The notes under the pieces: generated by a model
The model's database searches: none
What the model was told of the DNA's origin: nothing
Seen by the model: only the letters and a program-made list of their open reading frames with translations
Shown here: positions 20,981 to 33,297 of the stretch, one piece after another
How positions within the stretch are numbered: position 1 is the first letter of the stretch
Layout: each line of letters starts with the position of its first letter
Source: Lepidodermella squamata
Taxonomy: Eukaryota; Gastrotricha
Length of the DNA: 64,000 nucleotides
Reading direction: 5' to 3'
Assembly (NCBI GenBank): GCA_047495785.1
Contig: JBLDXI010000024.1
Coordinates: 2,604,001-2,668,000 of the forward strand
Position numbers and translations under genes: made by a program

Positions 20981-21636
20981 ATGTTCGCCACTCTCGTTTT
21001 GATTGCTCTGGTCTCGGTGGTCGCAGCAAATGAGCTGCCTAACGATATGAGGTGAGATTTCTCGTAAATCGATGATTTAGCAGTAAAAGGATGTGAAATT
21101 ACTAGCTGTGACTACTACGGCAACCCTAATAACCAAAATCCGTGGTTGATGATGTCGTCCGCAGACTGCTTTGTTCCGCCTTTCAATAACGGCCGTTGCT
21201 GCAAGGATAACATCTGCCGGTTTGGCTATGGCGAAGGAGATCGCCGATGCCCTGAGGACATCCAGTGCGGCCGTGATGGCGACTGTTTGGCTACCCAATG
21301 CTGCTCGAGGCAGCACACAGAGGCCGGTCAGATTTGCATCCCTGTTGATAAGGATCAAGACTATGGCATTTGCAAGTAATTTTTCAAAGAAAAAGATGAA
21401 AGATGATTTCATTATTTATTTCTTTCAATTTTAACAGAAGCGCCTGTCTGACGAAAGCTGACTGCAACCCTGGGTCTTGTTGCTTCAATGGTATGTGCGG
21501 AATCCTTCGTGCTCAAAACTGCGAATGCCAGTCCGACAGTGATTGCTTTGAGGATTTGACCTGTCTCCAAGGCCGCAATGGTGACCCTACCAAGTACTGT
21601 ATCTTCCCTGCCCAACAAGCCGGATTCGACTTTTAA
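20981..21636 (+). CDS. secreted cysteine-rich protein
   Basis: Exons 20981-21051, 21106-21375 and 21438-21636 give 179 residues. The signal peptide is MFATLVLIALVSVVAA. The mature part has two Cys-rich blocks with the pattern C-x4-DC-x4-CC (CGRDGDCLATQCC and CLTKADCNPGSCC), then further spaced cysteines (CGILRAQNCECQSDSDC). This recalls the disulfide pattern of dickkopf/prokineticin-type or other small knotted domains, but I cannot assign a family. It has no membrane helix, so it is likely secreted. A TATA box sits just upstream. Role unknown: a ligand, protease inhibitor or defence peptide are all possible. Confidence 0.75.
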
Positions 21637-22255
21637 ACAACACTTGATCGAGACATTTTTTGAATTTATGAAATGCAGTGCTTATGAATTTTTTAATTAA
21701 TTTTTTTAAAATATCAAAGGATTGGGTATTACCGTGTCAAATAGCCCCTAGTAGCGCCATCCGCACTTTTTTATTAGCAGGCATTGAAAAAATTCGAAAA
21801 ACAAATAAAGCTGCGCAGAATCATGAATAAGAAATCGCTTGTTATTTACCTTTATTGCCTCGTGCGGGTGATGACGAAGCAAGCGGCGGCGGATCTCGCG
21901 CAAACAAAGCGGAAATTGACACGCTGATGGCGCCTAGGCGACCACGTTCACGCGCCATCGGCCTTGCAAAATAATAGCATATTGAGTATACGAGACGCAA
22001 ACAAATTTGTTTTGGTCAATTCCAGAAAAGCACTTTTGATTTTCTTCCGAAATTCGGTTAAAATTTTGTTTCAAAATGTAGGGAAACGTCATTTCTGTTC
22101 AGGCTAGCCTCTCTCAATTGACTATGGAAGTTTCGGATTTTCTTGAGAATTAGACTTGGTCATTCGCAGAAGCGGACTCCATTGGCCTGCAAAGGAGCCA
22201 TTTTTCTTAATTTTGACTCTCATTTTTTTTAGAATGAGCGTTGGTTAAATTTATC
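21637..22255. other. intergenic, upstream of TRPN gene
   Basis: No supported reading frame. A strong poly-T splice acceptor (TTTTTTTTAG, ending 22232) lies 23 nt before the TRPN start. Confidence 0.4.
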
Positions 22256-25200
22256 ATGCCCAAGTCTGTTAATTTGCCGCACTCGGCATCCGACCACGAG
22301 GCCAGTGGTCCGGAATCAGACAGTGATGAGCCTCGCGTCCTGATCCTTGCCAGGAAGAAGCAATGGACGGCAATTGAGACGTACTTGAGTGCGATGCGCC
22401 GGCGCCAGGCGCGCCTTGATAAGTCGCTACTCAACCCGACAGATCCAACGACGAGCCTCACTCTGCTCATGTTGGCGTGTCGCGAAAATCGCCGTGGGGT
22501 CATCGAGGCTCTTCTCGACATCGGAGTTGATGTCACCCAAGAAGCCGATGTAAGTCCTTAAATAAAATATAAATGATGACATATATGTTTACAGAAAAAC
22601 TTCCAAATCAGCCTTTGAAATTAAATTTTTGAAAAATGTTCTTAGGATGGCTCTACTGCTTTGCATTTCGCCGTTGGAGCTTGCAGTGACATAATAATAG
22701 AAAACTTGCTGAAAAGTGGAGCAGATCCGAATATAGTCGGTGGGGTAAGTTTTCAAACAAAATCGTCTCAATTTTTATTTTAGCGTTTTTAACAGCCAAA
22801 CGAGCAACTTCCATTGCACATTGCCTGCCAGCGAAGTTCTACTGCCCTAATTACGACTAAAATGCTTATGCGGAAGATGAGGGCCGAAGGTCGACTCATT
22901 AAGGACAAGGTCACAAATCTTGGTTAAATAAGCGAACAGTATGGAAAACCAAAATTTTATCATTTTAGAATGGCTGGATGCCGATAACTTATGCTGTATC
23001 GAATAGCAATCCGACCCTGGTTCGGGAGTTACTGACTTACTTCCCTCGAGAACAAACCGACGGCTGGCGGGAGGAGAAAACTGGAAATTCACTGGTAATA
23101 ATGGCAGAATTTACGGAAATCTGTACCTATCGCCAATTTTCTGTATTAGCTACATCTAGCGACTTTAAAACGAAGCCCAACAACAGCTGAGGTGCTAGTA
23201 AGACAAGGCCACGCCAATGTGAATCTTCAGAACTCGAAAGGCCAAACAGCCTTGCATTTAGCTGCGGCAAATTCAGATGAAATTATGGCGAAATGTCTTC
23301 ACTCTTTACACGCGAGTGCTGATATTGCGGATAAAGCCGAGCGAACACCGCTTCATGTGGCAGCCGTTGCTGGAAATACGTTGATAATTGAAATGATGGT
23401 CGATCGGATGAAAGCTGATGTCATGGTAAGTGCAAGCAGTTACTTTATGTATCTAAATTCAAGGAAAATTGATTCTCATATATATACCATACCCGAATTC
23501 TCTAATGTTTACTTCAACCAATTTGCAAGCCGGTCACAGAAGAAACGTTGTTAAGGAAGCTTAGGAATGTTGTCTAATCTAGGACCCGATGTCTTTATTG
23601 AAAAGAAAGATAGTTAGCAATGGAAACAGGCAGTTTTAAGCTGGCAATAGCTGCCATTCTTTGCTTCTGTCTTAGTGGCAACTTGCTCAAAATGACGGAT
23701 CTAGCAAGGGCTTGGAGCTTGATTCGACTCATCAATCCGCGTTTTAAATTGAGAATATCAAAGGTTTCATCCTTGACATAAACTTCAAAGAAAGTAGATA
23801 ATAGTTCGTCGCTGGTGTGATGCAGCATTTCTGTTATTTGGTATAGCTCACCGCGAACTCGTCTGTGAAATCCAGAAAATCTCGGGCCGGACTGAAGGAG
23901 AGGGATAACAACAGTACGCAAGACTTTTTCGGGGGGGTTTTTCTGGAATGCGAGGCCGGCCATGCAGGCGAAGAACTCAAGTCCAGCAGTGTTTGTTCCT
24001 TCGGTATCGTAAGCAATAGCTTCAATTACAGACACAGTCACGTCATCGTCGCATTCTTCGAGATAAGGGACTAAGTTGTAACAAATACCACGTCCCAGTA
24101 TGTAGCTACTTGTTCTGCTGTCTTCGAGCTTTTCAGGATCAGCTTTATCAAGAATCAGCTTTATGATGGCGTTTTTGCGGGAACGAAGTTCATCATTTCT
24201 GTCGTACCTCATCAAGGTCTTTGCGAGAGGTGAGATGAAAGTCATATAAGACCATAGTGGGTACTCGGCCGAGGCTCCAAAAGAGAGTAGAATCTCAACT
24301 CCGGGTGGAAATCGCACCCCAATGGCTATTGCAAGTAGATATGAGAGCAGGCAACTTGGCAGGGCTGAATGTTTGCCTAATAGCTCTTTCAATGAAGCTG
24401 CATTGCGAACTTGAACGCTTAGACTCATCAAAATCACCGATGAGTAATCACCACAGCTCGAGGCAGGAAGCATGCCCTGCAGCAATAACAGTTGTTCATT
24501 TTTCCACTCGCCGTCTATCGGATGCACATAGACATTTCTTGGTCCGATCGGGTAAAAAAGCGGTGGAATCAGTAATTTGTCGAACCCCGAGAAAGCCTGC
24601 CTTGTGGGAAGTTCAAGCAAGGTCATCGTCGTTAGACCAAGGTCATCGCTTTTAGTTTGAAATAGGTGCTAAGTCTCATCGAGAGCATTGCGTAGAACAT
24701 TTGAATCGTCCGGTTGGTGAAAATGGCACCGAGAACCGTTGCAAATCAGGCCCTCGGTGAAGTCTTTTTCTAAACTGTTCAATGCACTTTCCCCCCACTG
24801 TCTTTGATGCGGATTGAAGTTCTGACTCCCACTGAAAAGTGCTGTAGCCATTTTCTTAGACTGGTGTTCTGACGGAACTCAAATTTGGTGTTTCACGGGA
24901 TAAGCGGAATCTGCGATAAGATAAAGACGTCCAGAAACATCTCAGTGTGATTTCTGTCTTCTAATCAAACTTATTTTTCTATAGATATGGGTGAAACAAA
25001 TAAACTTAAAAAATGCCAGAATATTGCTTTTCTCTATTTTCAAGATGCGAACAACTGATGGCTCGACATTGATGCACCTTGCAGCTGAAGCTGGCCACAA
25101 AGCATGCGTAGCCGCTTTCCTGAAACGCGGCGTGTCTCTCGCTATGCCTAACAAATCCGGCATCTTATCGCTCCACCTCGCAGCGCAAAACGGGCACATC

Positions 25201-28200
25201 GACGTTGTACGCACCCTACTGGAACAAGGCGCTCCCGTCAACGCGCGGACGAAAGAACGCGTCACAGCTATGCATCTAGCAGTGATGTACAACAAGCCGG
25301 AGGTGATACAGCTGTTGATGGGCTTTGGTGCTAATGTCGACGTCAAGGGCGGCGTTAAGTTGGAGAGTCCGCTGCACATAGCGGCGAAGACGAATGCTGT
25401 TGCGTGTGCCCGGATGTTGTTGCTGAGTGGGGCTAATGTGAATGCGGTGTCGGGTGACGAGCAGGAAACGCCGCTTCACATGGCGGCAAGGCGGGGTTAC
25501 GACACCCTGGCGGCTCTACTTCTCGATGAAGGTGATGATTAGCCTATTTCGAACTATATAATAACACGTGGAATAAATATGGAAAATTTAACGATTTATT
25601 CTCAATAAAAAATAAAATTAAAAAATTCGCGAAATTTCGAAAATTATTTCGAAAAATCATCTTAAATTTAAAAATTTCCAAAAAAATATGTAGAAATTTT
25701 TCAAAAATTAGGGCAATATTTTAGGAATAATTTGCATATTTATTTTTTATTCCAAAAAATGCATGGGATTTTTGTAATATTTTTCATTTTTCACTCAATT
25801 CAGAATATGCCTGAAACCGCCGTTGGGAATTGTTATCGAATTTCATTTCTTTTATTTGTTTCTAGGAGCCCATGCGTCCATGTTGTCGAAGAATGGCGAA
25901 TCAGCCCTGCATCTAGCCGTTCGCCACTGCCACTTTGCAATGGTCCGCCTGTTGCTGGAGCACGCGAAGAAGCGCGCATCGCAGCGCGAAGTCGCTCACC
26001 TGGTCAACCAATCATCGGCCGACGGCGAAACCAGCCTGCACATGGCATTCGAACTCGACGACCGCCGGGTGCACTATGCTTTTGAAGATGTTGATATCGC
26101 TGATATTTTAATGACGAATGGCGCAGACCCGTTGGCTAAAACTAAATACGTAAAAATTTGAAAAAATAATTTCGAAAGAAATTCTGAATCTGAGATTTTT
26201 TCATTAAAGACGCTTGAAACGCCGCTACATTACAGTGCTCGATCCGGAAACATCAACGTCACGGTTGAATTAGCAAGATTTATGGTTAGAATTTTGAAAT
26301 GAGAACGTTTCGAATTTATTATTTTTTAATTTTTATTCAAGGGTCATAATTTCTCCCCTCTTGCTAACCGCCAAGCGAAGGTGAGTCTAAAAATAGAATT
26401 TTATTCTGTATTGAAGATGATTTTTTCGATTCGATAGAACGGAAAATCTCCGCTGCTCACTGCGTGCTATCATGGCCACACGGAAATCGTCGATTTTCTG
26501 AGTAATTTTTTCAAATTTTTATTTTCAATAATATTATTTAAATTTTCTACTCAATTTCAAACTTTTCAAATTTCAAATTTTTTAATTTTTGTAAATTTTT
26601 TCTCATGATATTTTTTGTATTCAGCCCAGCAAAACGCTCGTGTGGACCTTTTCGATGAAATGGGTCTCGCTGGGCTTCATGTGGCCGCCGAACAGGGTTT
26701 CATCGAATGTTGCGAGCTCCTTTTAGCTAAAAAAGCCTTCGTCAACGCCAAGTCACGTGCCGGCATTGCCCCGCTCCATCTGGCGGCCGCAAACGGCTTC
26801 AAAGATCTAGCCGTCCTTCTAGTCCGGAAATACCACGCCGCTCTCGACATTACGTCATTCGACAAGAAAACTCCCCTACATTTCGCCGCTGAAAATGGGC
26901 ACGAGTCCGTGGCCCATGCCCTGGTCCAGCTGCGGGCTGATGTGAATGCGGTTGATTCGATAGGCCAGACGCCGTTGCATCTTGCGGCAGAGAGTGACCA
27001 CTCGGGGGTTGTTAAAATGTTCCTGAAATACAGGCCTGAGCTGGTGTTTTCGGCTACGGCAGACGGCATGACTTGCGCTCATATAGCTGCCGGTTCGTTT
27101 ACTAGCTGTTTGAAATTTTATGAAAATTTTAAAATTTTTGAATGAAATCATAAAATTAACATGACAAAAATTTATAAAATTTACAAAAGATTGAATTTTA
27201 TAGGGATTAAATAAAGATTTTAAAATAAGGGTGAAAAATTGGGAAATTGAAAAAAATTATTTACGTTAATTATGAGAAATTCAAAAAATATTCAAAAATT
27301 TTACTTCAAAGCTTTGAAAATAAATGTAATGTTTTTAATTATAGCCAAAGGTTCTGTCGCCGTAATTAAAGAGCTGATGCGGTTCAACCGCGGCGTAGTA
27401 ATCGGGGCTCGAAATAGGGCCGAAGACAAGCCGCTTCACCTTGCTGCAAGCGGCGGCCATGGTGACGTAGTCAAAATCCTTATCGACGCCGGTTCGCCGC
27501 CGCAAGATGAAAACGCCGACGGCATGACGGCGCTTCATTTAGCCGCAAAGGAAGGATACCCGAATATACTCGGCGCAATCCCGGCATCGGTATCATGGGG
27601 GCTGCCTAGTGTGAAAACGGGGCTGACGCCGATTCACGTGGCGGCTTTCTTCTCAAAGGTCGACATGGTTCGCGAATTGCTAACCCGCGTGCCGCCTGAT
27701 GTCAAAACAGCCCCGCCGACCTTTATCAATATCAAGGATGAAAGTTTGAAAAAACTCATATCAACTGATGTAAGTCTTGAATTATTGAATGAAAAATCAA
27801 GTAAAAATCTGAAAAATTGCTTATAGCATGGCCTTACTCCGCTGCATGTTGCTTGCTATGCCGGGGTCGATCAAGTCGTTCGGCTTCTTCTGAATATTCC
27901 AGACGTACGGCCAGAAGCTAGGAGTACAGTTCAGGTACAAATTATCATTAGGCTGAAAGCTGATTGCTGAGTTTTTTTTAATATTTTTCCGAATTGTTTA
28001 GAAAACGACACCTCTTCATTTAGCAGCTGAAACTGGAAGTTTGACCGTTGCCAGTCTGTTGTTGTCGAAATCAACTGCCCTAATGAATAAAGAGGACGCC
28101 AGGGGTCAGAAGCCGTTGCACCTTGCAGCTCGAAATGGCCAAACCGACATGATTTCCAGCTTGGTCGGTCAGGGAGCTGATATTAATACTACAGACAATG

Positions 28201-31200
28201 TAAGTAAAAAAATCAATTAAAATTATGAAAATAAGCTATGATTTTATAGCATGGTTGGGTTCCATTGCATCACGCGGCAAGGAATGGTCAGCTTAATGCT
28301 GTTAAATTGCTATTGGAACTGGGCGCCTCTGTTACCCATGAAACTCGAGATGAAAGGGTGTCGCTGAGCTTGGCAGCTGGGGCGACTCATCTTGACGTTT
28401 TCATGTTCTTACTCAGCCGAGAACACGATACTGACAAATTATTGGAAGACAAAAAGGTAATAAACCAATAAATTCGAAAAATCAACAAAAAGCCTTACTT
28501 GATCTGATTAATTCCTGGCAAACAGCCTTTTGAATTTAGAAAAAATTCGCAAAATTTCAAAATATTATTCCGTGATTTTTTTATTTTTCAAAAATTTTCA
28601 AAATTTTAAATTATCATTAGGAACTTTTTTGAAATTTCAAAATTAAAAAAACTTTAAATTTGCATTAAAAAGGATTCCTATATTTAGCTCATGTTTTAGC
28701 TGATTTATTTTCATTTGTTCCTCTCTTCAATTAGTTTGTCGTTGATTTGATGAGATGCGGCCGAATTTCGGAGCAGAGAGCCATCGAAGAGTTCATATTA
28801 GCCTCCGAATCGCCTCTCGCTACCTCAGCGCTACTATCTCATCTATTCATCGAACAAGCGCCTCACAACCCAGACTTCGCTAAAGACTTGGAATCATCGG
28901 CTAAATTCTGCGCGAAAATAACGTCCTCCTTAATGGACATCGCCGCCCTTCAATCGTCGCCATCTCGAATCTTACAAGCAACCGACGCTAGGGGCAAACT
29001 TTTCATCGACGCGTTGCTGGACGACAATTTGAAGACAGTCATCGCAGATTCGGCCGTCCAGCGATATTTAACCGAAATTTGGGGCGGAACGTTGACGTGG
29101 AGTGGCGCGACGCAGTTTCTCCTCCAAATCGGCTTCATTTTATTCCCGCCTCTGATCGCCATTTTTACCCTGCCTTTGAAGCACGGATTTTTCAAAGTCC
29201 CCCTCGTTAAATTTATGTGTTACCTAGCGTCACATTTACAGTACATCTTCATTCTTTGCACGGTTTGTGTTGTCCCACTTCATCCGTTATCATCACGGGA
29301 AAATTACTACCCGACTTGGAATGAGATTTTGCTGGCGCTTTGGCTTGGAGGTATACTGACGGCTGAATTGACTAACCCGTCGAATGGGACATTCGATCGA
29401 GTAATGAAAGGCCTTATCATATCATTCTCCGGCGTTGCATTTGTCCTTCAAGCTATTGCGATTTACTACGGGTATTTAAAGCAAATTTCGGAAATATTTT
29501 AATTAATTTTTCGAAATTTTTAGGGCCGAAACTTATGATGGCAATATTTTGATGTACATCAGGAATCAAGTTTTTTCGCTGTGCGTCATTTTATCGGTCT
29601 ATTACCTAATTGAGGTATGTTTATTCCTATATGGGTCCGAATAATTGCACCACTAAAAATGATGCTCCAGCTTTATATTTAAGCGTCCTGGCACTCAATT
29701 TTTCCGATTCGTTGCGATTTCAGCGTTTTCTTTTTTTATCGATACTGAAGCCCTCCATGAACCTAGGATTTTTCAGTTTAGCTACATGGTGCCCTAAGCT
29801 ACGTAGAATAATTATCGATTTTGGGTTCCAAGGCGGCTGATATCGGGAAAATCGCTGATTTGTAAAATCGATACTTGGAATCGATATCGGCTCTATAAGA
29901 TAAAGTATGATTCATAAACTGATCGCTCGTAGCGCAAAATACGCGTAATATGAAGGTATATCGGTTATGCATGATAACAAAATATTGCACATTTCCCCAT
30001 CCGCCAGTGTTTCCTCCACGCTCGCATTCCTATTGGTTGGTTAAATTTACGCGTAACCGCACGTCGCGCGCATTTATTGCGCAACAAATAATTGCAGCTT
30101 TCTACGCGCGCGCTGCAAAGTTACAAGAAAACCACAAGTCAGCCAGCCCAAATTGAACAAGTCCAGTATATCATGTGAAGCGCGCGCATCGAGAGTACAT
30201 TTTTCAATTAGTGCAAAGGTTCTCAAAAAATTGCAAATATATATGCGAGAAATAATGGTGCCTTACAATCGACAGGCCGCTCAAAAATATTTCCAAGCAA
30301 AATAAAATCGCGCCACCATGGTTCATCATGATAATATGCCGCTTTTATGAAATCGCAATTTTTCTACATTTTTAGAAGCGCTTGAGTTTTGATCATTCTA
30401 AGAAATTTTTACAACCACTTCTACATAAGCGGCTCCGGTAATGAACGGTAACTTTTCAAACGCGCAAACTTTCTAGGGCAAGAAACATTTTTCAATCAAT
30501 TCGACGTAGCGCGAAAATAATCAAATGGCTAGAGTCGCAAGCTATATTTTGATGAAATTACCCCAAATTCACCGAAAATAGCTCGTGCCATCGGTGCGCG
30601 CTTTCGCAATTTGTTAGGTGAAATTTGAATTTTGCACGCGCACTATTTTCTATTTTCTATTCAATCGATAGGTAAACATAACGTAACATAAGAACAGAAT
30701 ACATGATAATCCAAATTTTGTCAAGTGAGACTAACAAAATCTGCCTTAATTTAAGCTTTTTTTATTTTCTTGAAACCATTTCGCTGACTCAGCGCAGGGC
30801 GCAGTCGTCTTTGCTCTCGTCCGTGCGCGCGCGCACGAAGGCAGTAATTATCTTAGTTGTTGCGCAACAACGCCCAGCCAATAGGAGCGCGCGCGTGGAG
30901 GAAACACCGGCGGATGGGGAAATGTGCCAAAATATTTGAGATTCTAGTGAAGACTAGAAACTCCAAAAACGATAACAAGGGGTAATCTAGCGCTAGTCTC
31001 AAATTTAGTGCTGGAACCCTAAATTTCGGGTGCGCAATTAGCAGTATTCCTACGATTTTTGAGGCTCCAGTACTAAATTTTACAAGATATTAGATTTTTC
31101 TAGGTCAATGCCTTCCTTATTTCATATAATCTTTATTATTAGGATGCCTAAGCGATAGATCTCACTAGGTCAAATCATATCGTCAGCGTCGTTGAATAAC

Positions 31201-32736
31201 TCGGATTAAGGCTTGTTTACATCCATTTCAAGGTGACGACTGACAAGTAAAAAGCGGCGTTTTTTACGTGAACGAAGAGGCAAAAACAAAGGACTGTTTA
31301 CTTGTCACCCGTCGCCTTGAAACTGACGTAAACAAGCCTAAATCCGAGTTATTCAACGACGCTGACGATATATCGATTTCAATTATCGGTTTTTATGAAT
31401 CAGTGATTTGTTTATATCAGGATTGTAGGAAGCCAACATTGGAGGTTCGTCTACAGGCTCGAGGCTATTCAAGGGTCTTAGAAGGGTTCAGGGTGTAAAA
31501 TAATCGACCTAGAAAGGAAATTTTGTGTTGGAACATCATTTAGGTCAAATCATGCCTAAATCAAATTGTTGATGTCATTTTCTGTTTTTTTCTCAAGTTT
31601 TTGACCTTCAACGAAATGTTTGGCCAACTGATGATTCTCATGTTCTACATCATCGGAGATACAATAGTTGGGACAATCATAATGATCGTCTTCTGCTTTG
31701 GCTGGTGGCTTCAATTAAATGCGATTTATAGCCCTGTTTGCCCTGAAGTTGAGCCGGAACTCACCGAAGACTGCATTTGCAACTTTCGAGTACCAGCCGG
31801 GTGCGAAATGCCTTATTCGGCCGGCGATGGAGGGGTAAATCCTAATCAATCCCACATAATGAATGACCTGCTTAATTAACTGTAATTGACCAGATTCCTG
31901 GCTGTCGTACGAACACAGATATTCTGGGAACTCTCTCCACGAATTTCCAACTCATTTTCATGGCTATGGCTCATAACAGCGACTACGGCTTCCAGCCATC
32001 TATTCGAAACTCGCCGCAGTGGGTCATCAGTTTCCAACGATTTCAATTCGCCCTTTTCCATATTGTTATCGTCCTGACTATATCAACAATTATTTCGGCA
32101 ATGGCGTCGGATACCTTCGAAAGACTGATCAAATACGGCGATCTTGAGTGGAAATTTGAGAGGGCTAAATTGATTCGAAACGTCATCAAAACCTCGCCAA
32201 TGCCGAGCCCGTTTAACCTATTCATTAAGCCTGTTATCTACCTGAAGGCGTTGATAAGGCGTGGGAGGTTGCTTTGCACACCCTACGCCTGGTTCTACCT
32301 GGGCCTCGAGGAGGAGGGCGGAGGTGTTGACGAGGAAATGGGCCTTGAGTCGAAAAGAGGCCAAGGGACGCTTAAATCTGAGATTTATTGGTCGAAATTA
32401 CGTGTTCTAGTTCGAAGGCCGTCTCGCATCAAGGCGTTGGCTGAAATTCCTATGGTTAAGACTAGTAAGGTGAGGAAGGATGACGAATTTGGCGTGAAAC
32501 GAGAAAGCCTTATGGAGGTGGCTGATTGGAGGCAGGTGATTCAGCGATATCGGGAGCTGTCTAGTGAGGTTGAACATGAAGATCAGTATATCAAGGAATT
32601 GAATTGCAAGCTGAGTGAACTGGATGAATGGCAGCAGGATATGTGGGAGGAGGCGGATGAGCTGGAGGAGGACGAGGAACGGGAGATCTACCGAAATTGG
32701 CTCATCGAAGAATTCAAAGAAGTCATAAAAAGCTGA
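22256..32736 (+). CDS. nompC-like: TRPN (NOMPC-type) mechanosensory channel
   Basis: Nineteen exons: 22256-22549, 22646-22744, 22796-22909, 22969-23094, 23150-23425, 25045-25531, 25866-26149, 26210-26284, 26342-26380, 26438-26501, 26625-27092, 27345-27769, 27827-27934, 28002-28199, 28250-28456, 28735-29471, 29524-29614, 31598-31834, 31894-32736. All phases agree, giving 1,723 residues, close to fly NOMPC. I count 29 ankyrin repeats, the TRPN number, in which the ankyrin domain acts as a gating spring. The channel part has VKFMCYLASHLQYIF, LLALWLGGILTAELTNP, MYIRNQVFSLCVIL, and FLTFNEMFGQ leading to S5. S6 is followed by a clear TRP domain (EWKFERAKLIRN) and PSPFNLF. The C-terminus is an acidic coiled coil. 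The pore loop and S6 diverge strongly from NOMPC. AATAAA lies at 32829. Confidence 0.9.
23595..24851 (-). CDS. SOCS-box protein (ASB-like), antisense in TRPN intron 5
   Basis: The frame 24648-23595 ends with LQALARSVILSKLP and LKLPVSIANYLSFQ, which fit a C-terminal SOCS box (elongin/cullin docking). GVEILLSFGASAEYPL resembles one ankyrin repeat. The 5' segment 24851-24730 is in the same reading frame but is separated by a TAG at 24669-24671. An 81-nt GT..AG intron (24729-24649) would remove the stop and keep frame, giving 391 residues; its acceptor (AACTAAAAG) is weak. Alternatives are a start at 24626 or a recent nonsense mutation. The gene lies wholly inside TRPN intron 5 (23426-25044) on the other strand. 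Inferred role: substrate adaptor of a cullin-5 ubiquitin ligase. Confidence 0.55.
29987..30928. mobile_element. inverted-repeat (MITE-like) element in TRPN intron 17
   Basis: Terminal inverted repeats of about 60 bp, beginning (G)GCACATTTCCCCATCCGCC, face each other at 29987-30046 and about 30868-30928. Both ends are flanked by AAAATATT (29979-29986 and 30929-30936), an 8-bp target duplication of hAT-like size. The 942-bp interior has GCGC-rich patches and no transposase, so it is non-autonomous. Confidence 0.75.
31177..31371. repeat. foldback hairpin element in TRPN intron 17
   Basis: Two arms of about 80 bp (31177-31256 and 31291-31371), complementary with few mismatches and starting ATATCGTCAGCGTCGTTGAA, surround a loop of about 35 nt. 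It contains no gene. It is likely a second short MITE in the same 1,983-bp intron. Confidence 0.7.
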
Positions 32737-33297
32737 GAAGTACAACAGAGACAGCTTCGATTAAATTATTTGAAAATTGAAAAAGCTCTGTAAAATTGTT
32801 ACTTCTGCAATGCAGTATATATTTTAGCAATAAAATAAAAATTATGTCGGATTTTTCTGTAATTTGTATGTAGGTCATAACAATTTAAAATAACACTGAA
32901 GCAATTTTGGGCATTTTTTGGAATTTATTCATTAATTTTATGATCTTGCTTTGAATTTTGAAACCCTTTTCTGAATTTTCTGGAACTTAATAGATTAATA
33001 GAGAAAATCCAAATTAATTACATTGAAATTATCATTGATTTTCAGTTTAAGGCCTTGCTTGCGATACTTATGTACTTTTATGAAATCAACGGTCCTGACC
33101 GCGGAGAGAGCGGTCCTTTTCCATTCAGATACTCAGGCCCGTAGACGAATTTAGTTATATTTCGTCAACGGAGAACTCAGCCTAGGAATTCACCTCTCCC
33201 TTGACGCCGCTGTAACTGATAATTTCAAGCGCTGAAACAAATAAATCAGGGCGTTGAATATCCAAAAAAATAAATTTTAACGCTTGGCGTTAATAAG
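32737..33297. other. intergenic between TRPN and the transposon
   Basis: The TRPN 3' region with the AATAAA at 32829-32834. Nothing else is seen. Confidence 0.4.

Noticed and set aside
25560-25800. AT-rich AAATTTTC-type repetitive sequence in TRPN introns
   Set aside because: Low-complexity intron composition; no unit length or boundaries that would define a repeat element.
29610-29840. Possible extra TRPN exon (LRFQRFLFLSILKP frame)
   Set aside because: The YYLIE exon end joins directly and in frame to FLTFNEMFGQ at 31598, matching TRPN S4-S5, so no exon is missing.
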